From CAYRRR01 sp964426755 (GTDB lineage: Bacteria > Patescibacteriota > Saccharimonadia > Saccharimonadales > JAGQNJ01): a DNA stretch of 7,837 nucleotides. Positions 4,957 through 7,837 of this stretch are shown here, in pieces. The stretch lies in assembly GCA_964426755.1 (NCBI GenBank), contig CAYRRR010000023.1, positions 1 to 7,837 of the forward strand. The letters run 5' to 3'. The notes beneath the pieces were generated by a model. The model saw nothing but the letters and a program-made list of their open reading frames with translations, did not search any database and was not told the DNA's origin. Each line of letters opens with the position of its first letter. The stretch's first letter is position 1. Position numbers and translations under genes: made by a program.

Positions 4957-5245
4957 CAAGGGCGAGCTGCTTCGCGCCTACCTGGAGGGCAAGGGCTTCC
5001 GCATCCCTTCAGGTTTCGGCTGGCGCAAGATGCGTTGCATCAATGCTGACGGCCATCCGAGGGGCGACCGCCATCCCTCGGCTTCGATCAACCTTCAGAC
5101 CGGGTACTACAACTGCTTCGCCTGCGGGCTCAGTGGTGATGTTTATGACCTGGCCTATACTCTGGATGGATTGACATACCGACAGGCTTCTGCCACACTG
5201 GGTGGTGCACGAAAGCCCAACGTGGAGGAGCCAACATGGTTGTAG
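4943..5245 (+). CDS. Primase zinc-binding (CHC2) protein, stand-alone, 100 aa
   Basis: This matches the N-terminal zinc-binding domain of DnaG-type primases, which recognises template during primer start. C32 and H38 (MRCINADGHP) and C58-x2-C61 (YNCFACGLSGDVYDL) give the CHC2 ligand set. The flanking DRHPSASINL and CGxxGD segments also fit the family. There is no RNAP/TOPRIM domain in this chain. That part is encoded at 5714-6250, so the two products presumably act together. ATGs at 4925, 4940 and 4943 are possible. Only AGGA (4932-4935) looks like a ribosome-binding site, and its spacing best suits 4943. The 3' end holds the promoter candidate and ribosome-binding site for whiB. Confidence 0.85.
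   Translation: MGKTDKGELLRAYLEGKGFRIPSGFGWRKMRCINADGHPRGDRHPSASINLQTGYYNCFACGLSGDVYDLAYTLDGLTYRQASATLGGARKPNVEEPTWL
5171..5199 (+). promoter_or_regulatory. Candidate promoter for the WhiB-like gene
   Basis: A perfect TTGACA (5171-5176) is separated by 17 bases from CACACT (5194-5199), which is preceded by TGC. The -10 is a modest match but resembles the TACACT of the other two candidates. The expected start is about 30 bases before ATG 5236. It lies within the CHC2 coding sequence. Confidence 0.4.
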
Positions 5246-5727
5246 GAGCACAGCAGTACGTCACCGGGGATTCCTGGCCCGCCATCTTCCACTCACAGAT
5301 CGACTGCTGGCGCCTGCGTGCCACCATCGACAAGAACGGTGAGCCCAGGCTCCAGGCCATCTACGACGACGGTGATGGCGGGCACTACATCAAGCGGGGC
5401 AACCAGCAGCGCAGCATCAGGGAATGCACAGAATGCCCGCCGGCATTGGAGTGGAGCTGGCAGAAGGCCGGCGCCTGCTTTGCCTCGGGCGAAGACATGA
5501 TTACCCCTTCCGATGAGGCTGAGGCCCGCCGCCTCCTCGATGAGTATTGCGCTCGGTGCCCGGTGGTGACCGAGTGTGCGCAGTTCGCTGTCGCCCGCAT
5601 CAACGAGATGACGGGGATTTGGGGAGGCCAGTGGATCGCTGACGGCAGCTCGCCCAGACGCAGGCGGCTGCGTGCTTCGGCATTGACAGAGTTGTCTGCT
5701 ATAGTCAGTATGGATGACGCCGCATGA
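5236..5727 (+). CDS. WhiB-like Fe-S transcription factor with N-terminal extension, 163 aa
   Basis: Residues 73-146 carry the WhiB pattern: C81 (KAGACF), C105-x2-C108-x5-C114 (EYCARCPVVTEC), the GIWGG turn (127-131) and a basic tail (PRRRRLR). These cysteines bind a 4Fe-4S cluster, and the Gly-rich turn contacts the primary sigma factor in known WhiB proteins. Phage versions are known to alter host gene expression. The first 70 residues are not part of a normal WhiB protein (usually about 80-120 aa). They look like a beta-rich module (CWRLRATIDKNGEPRLQAIYDDG) ending in C64-x2-C67. ATG 5236 has GGAGGAG upstream and overlaps the CHC2 gene by 10 bases. It separates the two primase genes. Confidence 0.88.
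   Translation: MVVGAQQYVTGDSWPAIFHSQIDCWRLRATIDKNGEPRLQAIYDDGDGGHYIKRGNQQRSIRECTECPPALEWSWQKAGACFASGEDMITPSDEAEARRLLDEYCARCPVVTECAQFAVARINEMTGIWGGQWIADGSSPRRRRLRASALTELSAIVSMDDAA
5698..5705 (+). promoter_or_regulatory. Candidate extended -10 promoter giving a leaderless TOPRIM mRNA
   Basis: TGC directly precedes TATAGT (5700-5705), a 5-of-6 match to TATAAT with a full extended -10. A start 7-9 bases downstream falls at or next to ATG 5714, and that ATG has no visible ribosome-binding site. Leaderless mRNAs are common in actinobacteria. No -35 at proper spacing is seen, which extended -10 promoters tolerate. Confidence 0.4.
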
Positions 5728-6250
5728 CATCGAATCATTTGCGACATCGAGGGGGTTTTCCGCCTCCACTCTGGAGAAGTATGGCATCCGTGTCGAGGAT
5801 GGGGTCGTGGTGATCCCGCTGCTCGGACGCAACGGGCATGTTTGGTATGAGAGGGAACACAGGCCGGGAGGCAAGCCTAAGTACCTGTCGCCCAAGGGCG
5901 TGGAGCCCCACCTGTACAACCCGTTGGGGTTGGGGCCGCACTCGCCTGAAGTGTGGCTGGCTGAAGGGGAGTTCGACACCATCGCACTCATCGAGGCAGG
6001 TGCCCCAGCCTGCGGAGTGTTGGGGGCCAACAGTTTCTACTCGCCCTGGGTTCACCTGTTCAGTGGGGCCAGGGTGGTTCTGGCCTTCGATCCTGATGAC
6101 GCCGGCAAGCAGGCCGCCGACAAGATTGCCGGCCAGTTCGGTCAAATGACCACGGTGGACGTATTCGACATACCTCCGCAGTACGGAGACATCAATGACT
6201 GGTGGAAGGCAGACCCGTCTGGCCTGCGTCGAGCGGTACTGGAGTTCTGA
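5714..6250 (+). CDS. Primase catalytic subunit, RNAP-like/TOPRIM, stand-alone, 178 aa
   Basis: This chain carries the catalytic half of a DnaG-type primase. Residues 30-70 resemble the segment before TOPRIM in DnaG (VVVIPLLGRNGHVWYERE, KPKYLSPKG, HLYNP). TOPRIM follows, with acidic residues E84 (VWLAEGEFDTIALIEAG) and D126-x-D128-D129 (VLAFDPDDAG), which bind the catalytic metal. The zinc finger is in a separate gene at 4943-5245, and no helicase-binding domain is present. At 178 aa it is much shorter than a bacterial DnaG (about 600 aa). The start at 5714 overlaps whiB by 14 bases and lacks a ribosome-binding site. The end overlaps the next gene (TGATG). Confidence 0.87.
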   Translation: MTPHDIESFATSRGFSASTLEKYGIRVEDGVVVIPLLGRNGHVWYEREHRPGGKPKYLSPKGVEPHLYNPLGLGPHSPEVWLAEGEFDTIALIEAGAPACGVLGANSFYSPWVHLFSGARVVLAFDPDDAGKQAADKIAGQFGQMTTVDVFDIPPQYGDINDWWKADPSGLRRAVLEF

Positions 6251-6432
6251 TGATCGTCCTATTGATTCTCCTGACAGCAATCCTGACTGCTGCCGTCGTC
6301 TGGTTCTTCTCCTATCGGGCGGGCTTTGAGCATGGCTACGTCGAGGGCCATGCGATCGGGTGGAAGAAGGGTGTTGACGCCCTTATGGCGCAGGCCATCA
6401 AGGCCACCTTCGCCCACGGCGAGGAAGAATGA
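6250..6432 (+). CDS. Small single-pass membrane protein, 60 aa
   Basis: The first 21 residues (MIVLLILLTAILTAAVVWFFS) form one strong transmembrane helix that starts at the N-terminus with no charged residue before it. The next positive charge is at YRAG, so by the positive-inside rule the C-terminus is probably cytoplasmic. The soluble tail is Gly-spaced and aromatic (FEHGYVEGHAIGWKKG) and ends acidic (HGEEE). No signal-peptidase site is evident. ATG 6250 overlaps the TOPRIM stop, with GGAG at 6241-6244. The setting among replication genes might mean membrane tethering, but that is speculation. Confidence 0.75.
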   Translation: MIVLLILLTAILTAAVVWFFSYRAGFEHGYVEGHAIGWKKGVDALMAQAIKATFAHGEEE

Positions 6433-6812
6433 GCAAGGACTCCTACACCACGGCCGACCTGAATCCCCGCTCTGCTGCCGTCACCCAAATGCGCATGACG
6501 GTGCAGCGCGCCCTCGATCTGGTGGCTGCGTTCGATGAACTAGAGCCAGGGCTGGATTGGCAGGATGTTCCCGGCGCCACCTACCGCAAGATCATCGGGG
6601 AGCGGTACCAGTTCAACCAGATGCTCTCCGAGTGTTGGAATCGGTACAAGTCGGGCCGGTTCTTCACCGAGATTCTGGACTTGGCGGCCAACCTGCCGCC
6701 CTCCGACCAGAAGAAGTTGGCCAAGCAACTGAAGGACATCGAGAGGAGGGCCGCTGATGTCGCTGCGGGACGACGTAGCCGAAGCAGCCGGGGTCGCAAA
6801 CGAGCTGCTTGA
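6429..6812 (+). CDS. Hypothetical protein with Arg/Ser-rich tail, 127 aa
   Basis: ATG 6429 overlaps the previous stop (ATGA) and follows GAGGAAG. The body (residues 15-105) is predicted helical and holds several aromatic/basic segments (YRKIIGERYQFNQMLSECWNRYK, then LPPSDQKKLAKQLKDIERRAA). The last 15 residues are strongly basic (GRRSRSSRGRKRAA), fitting nucleic-acid binding. That tail is encoded by the 56 bases that also encode the start of the next gene in another frame, so its composition may be partly a side effect of overlap. No family was recognised. Confidence 0.72.
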   Translation: MSKDSYTTADLNPRSAAVTQMRMTVQRALDLVAAFDELEPGLDWQDVPGATYRKIIGERYQFNQMLSECWNRYKSGRFFTEILDLAANLPPSDQKKLAKQLKDIERRAADVAAGRRSRSSRGRKRAA

Positions 6813-6951
6813 CAGGCTGAACGGACTCATGGAGTGGTATATCCCTGACGGGATGGTGGTCGCCAAGTTGGACAGGGCTCGCTCCTATTCGATCACCGTC
6901 CTCGGTGAGCTTCAGCGAGCCGTCTTCCACCTGGACGGCGAGCCGATCTGA
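6757..6951 (+). CDS. Hypothetical helical protein, 64 aa
   Basis: ATG 6757 has a strong ribosome-binding site (AGGAGGG, ending at 6750) and the frame runs to TGA 6949-6951. The start lies 56 bases inside the preceding gene. Residues 1-27 look like an amphipathic helix (DDVAEAAGVANELLDRLNGLMEW), followed by short strands and a second helix (SITVLGELQRAVFHL). No motif was recognised. Codon composition and the ribosome-binding site support translation despite the long overlap. Its stop overlaps the exonuclease start (TGATG). Confidence 0.68.
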   Translation: MSLRDDVAEAAGVANELLDRLNGLMEWYIPDGMVVAKLDRARSYSITVLGELQRAVFHLDGEPI

Positions 6952-7763
6952 TGGGGGAACTTTCCGGGGCGGAGAGTGTTCCCCTTATGGTGGCTGATCC
7001 ACAACCGCTACGCATCCTGTTCTTCGACATCGAGACCGCCCCTATGCGGGCCTACATCTGGAGCCCGAAGCAGGATTACATCCCGCACAACCAGGTCATA
7101 TCCGACAGCTTCATGCTGTGCTGGGCCGCCAAGTGGAACGATGGCAGCAAGGTCATGTCAGCCAAGTTAACGCCCGAGGAAGTGGCTGAGGCCGACGACT
7201 CCCGCATTGCTGCGGCCCTGGCCGACCTGGTGCGGGAGGCCGATCTGGTCTGCGCCCACAATGGGGATCGGTTCGATGTCCCTCGACTGAATGCCCGGCT
7301 CCTGATGAACGGACTAGAGCCGGTGCCCCCGGTGGAGAGCATTGACACCCTGAAGCTGGCGAAGAAGTCCATCGGTGTGGCCCACTACAACCTGGACGCT
7401 CTGGCCCGAGCCTTGGGGCTCGGCACCAAGATCAAGACCGACTTCGATCTGTGGCTGAAGGTGCTGGAGGGCAGCGAGGTGGCCATGCAGCACATGACTC
7501 GGTACTGCAGGAACGATGTTGTCCTGCTGGAGAAGGTTTTCGAGAGGCTGCGCCCCTACGCCCGTGGCCTGCGCCGCCTCACTGGGGGCGGTGAGGGTGC
7601 TTTCTGCCCCTACTGCGGGAGTAGGGAGTTCGAACGTCGAGGCACCCGGCACACCAGCGCCGGCAGCCAGCAGCGGTTCCACTGTCTCAATGATGAGTGT
7701 GGCCGCTACTTCCACCACAAGACGAGTGATGCGAACAAGAGAGAGATGAGGCCGACACCCTGA
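6951..7763 (+). CDS. DEDDy 3'-5' exonuclease with C-terminal zinc ribbon, 270 aa
   Basis: The N-terminal 205 residues form an RNase H-like exonuclease of the DnaQ/PolB-proofreading superfamily, closest in feel to the stand-alone RNase_H_2 (YprB-type) group. ExoI is D26-x-E28 (FFDIETAP), ExoII is N104-x4-D109 (AHNGDRFDVPRLN), and ExoIII is Y185-x3-D189 (YCRNDVVLL), making it DEDDy. Residues 219-250 add a zinc ribbon, C219-x2-C222 (CPYCGS) with C245-x4-C250 (CLNDECG), like the ribbons of transposases and TFIIS-type proteins. This ribbon probably binds DNA. No polymerase domain is fused. ATG 6951 overlaps the preceding stop without a clear ribosome-binding site. ATG 6987 (residue 13), after GGAGAG, is a possible alternative that keeps all motifs. 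Confidence 0.86.
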   Translation: MGELSGAESVPLMVADPQPLRILFFDIETAPMRAYIWSPKQDYIPHNQVISDSFMLCWAAKWNDGSKVMSAKLTPEEVAEADDSRIAAALADLVREADLVCAHNGDRFDVPRLNARLLMNGLEPVPPVESIDTLKLAKKSIGVAHYNLDALARALGLGTKIKTDFDLWLKVLEGSEVAMQHMTRYCRNDVVLLEKVFERLRPYARGLRRLTGGGEGAFCPYCGSREFERRGTRHTSAGSQQRFHCLNDECGRYFHHKTSDANKREMRPTP

Positions 7764-7837
7764 TGGAACTGAACGCAAACGACATCATCGTGCACCTGAA
7801 GAACAGGATCGCAGACCTGGAGCTGGAGAATGCTGTC
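7763..7837 (+). CDS. 5' end of an unknown protein (partial)
   Basis: ATG 7763 overlaps the exonuclease stop (TGATG), and the frame is open to the window edge for 25 residues: MELNANDIIVHLKNR, then IADLELENAV. The heptad-like pattern of Ile/Leu with Asn and charged residues suggests a coiled coil starting near residue 8. No ribosome-binding site stronger than GAGG is visible. Nothing more can be said without the downstream sequence. Confidence 0.6.
   Translation, partial: MELNANDIIVHLKNRIADLELENAV

Noticed and set aside
5156..5161. TATACT as another -10 before whiB
   Set aside because: It has no acceptable -35 and no TGn, and lies 75 bases before the start; the TTGACA-17-CACACT pair is better.
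5683..5705. TTGACA (5683) as the -35 of the TATAGT promoter
   Set aside because: The spacing is only 11 bases, too short for a sigma70-type pair; the extended -10 reading is preferred.
5293..6030. A 245-residue open frame on the minus strand
   Set aside because: It lies opposite the well-supported WhiB-like and TOPRIM genes and has no recognisable domain.
6809..6843. TTGACA followed by TATATC
   Set aside because: The spacing is about 23 bases and the site is inside a gene, with no start codon suitably placed.

Overview
The window reads as part of the replication and recombination region of a tailed phage (or a phage-derived element) of a high-GC actinobacterium. The reasons are that every supported gene is on the plus strand, neighbouring genes overlap by a few bases (ATGA or TGATG junctions), the genes are mostly small, the DNA is GC-rich, and one gene encodes a WhiB-like Fe-S protein, a family confined to Actinobacteria and their phages. 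No structural, lysis or integration genes are visible. A run of exactly 100 Ns (2908-3007) shows that this is a scaffold join whose true gap length is unknown.

Layout: 1-563 holds a partial gene and three small ORFs. One of these (259-354) encodes a near copy of the N-terminus of the next large gene. 556-1431 is a Cas4/RecB-like PD-(D/E)XK nuclease with Fe-S cysteines. A 70-base intergenic stretch carries a candidate promoter with an inverted repeat. It is followed by a small two-domain protein (1502-1894) and a DnaB/RecA-fold ATPase (1894-2688). 2693-2907 is a zinc-finger gene cut by the gap. 3008-4956 is a run of small unknown genes, including an alanine-rich repeat protein (3349-4017) and three small cysteine-containing proteins. 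4943-6250 is a primase divided into two genes: a CHC2 zinc-finger protein (4943-5245) and an RNAP-like/TOPRIM protein (5714-6250), with a WhiB-like gene (5236-5727) between them. 6250-6951 holds a small membrane protein and two short unknown genes that overlap by 56 bases. 6951-7763 is a DEDDy 3'-5' exonuclease with a C-terminal zinc ribbon, and 7763-7837 is the start of one more gene.

Functionally, the recognisable genes make up a DNA-processing set: Fe-S nuclease, helicase-like ATPase, zinc-finger plus TOPRIM primase halves, and a proofreading-type exonuclease. Candidate promoters with an extended -10 (TGnTACACT-like) precede the 130-aa gene, the zinc-finger gene, whiB and the TOPRIM gene, so the long gene string probably has internal transcription starts.

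The most unusual observation is the duplicated nuclease N-terminus. Over 20 codons, 19 residues are identical, but 15 codons differ synonymously. The two copies flank a 70-aa ORF.
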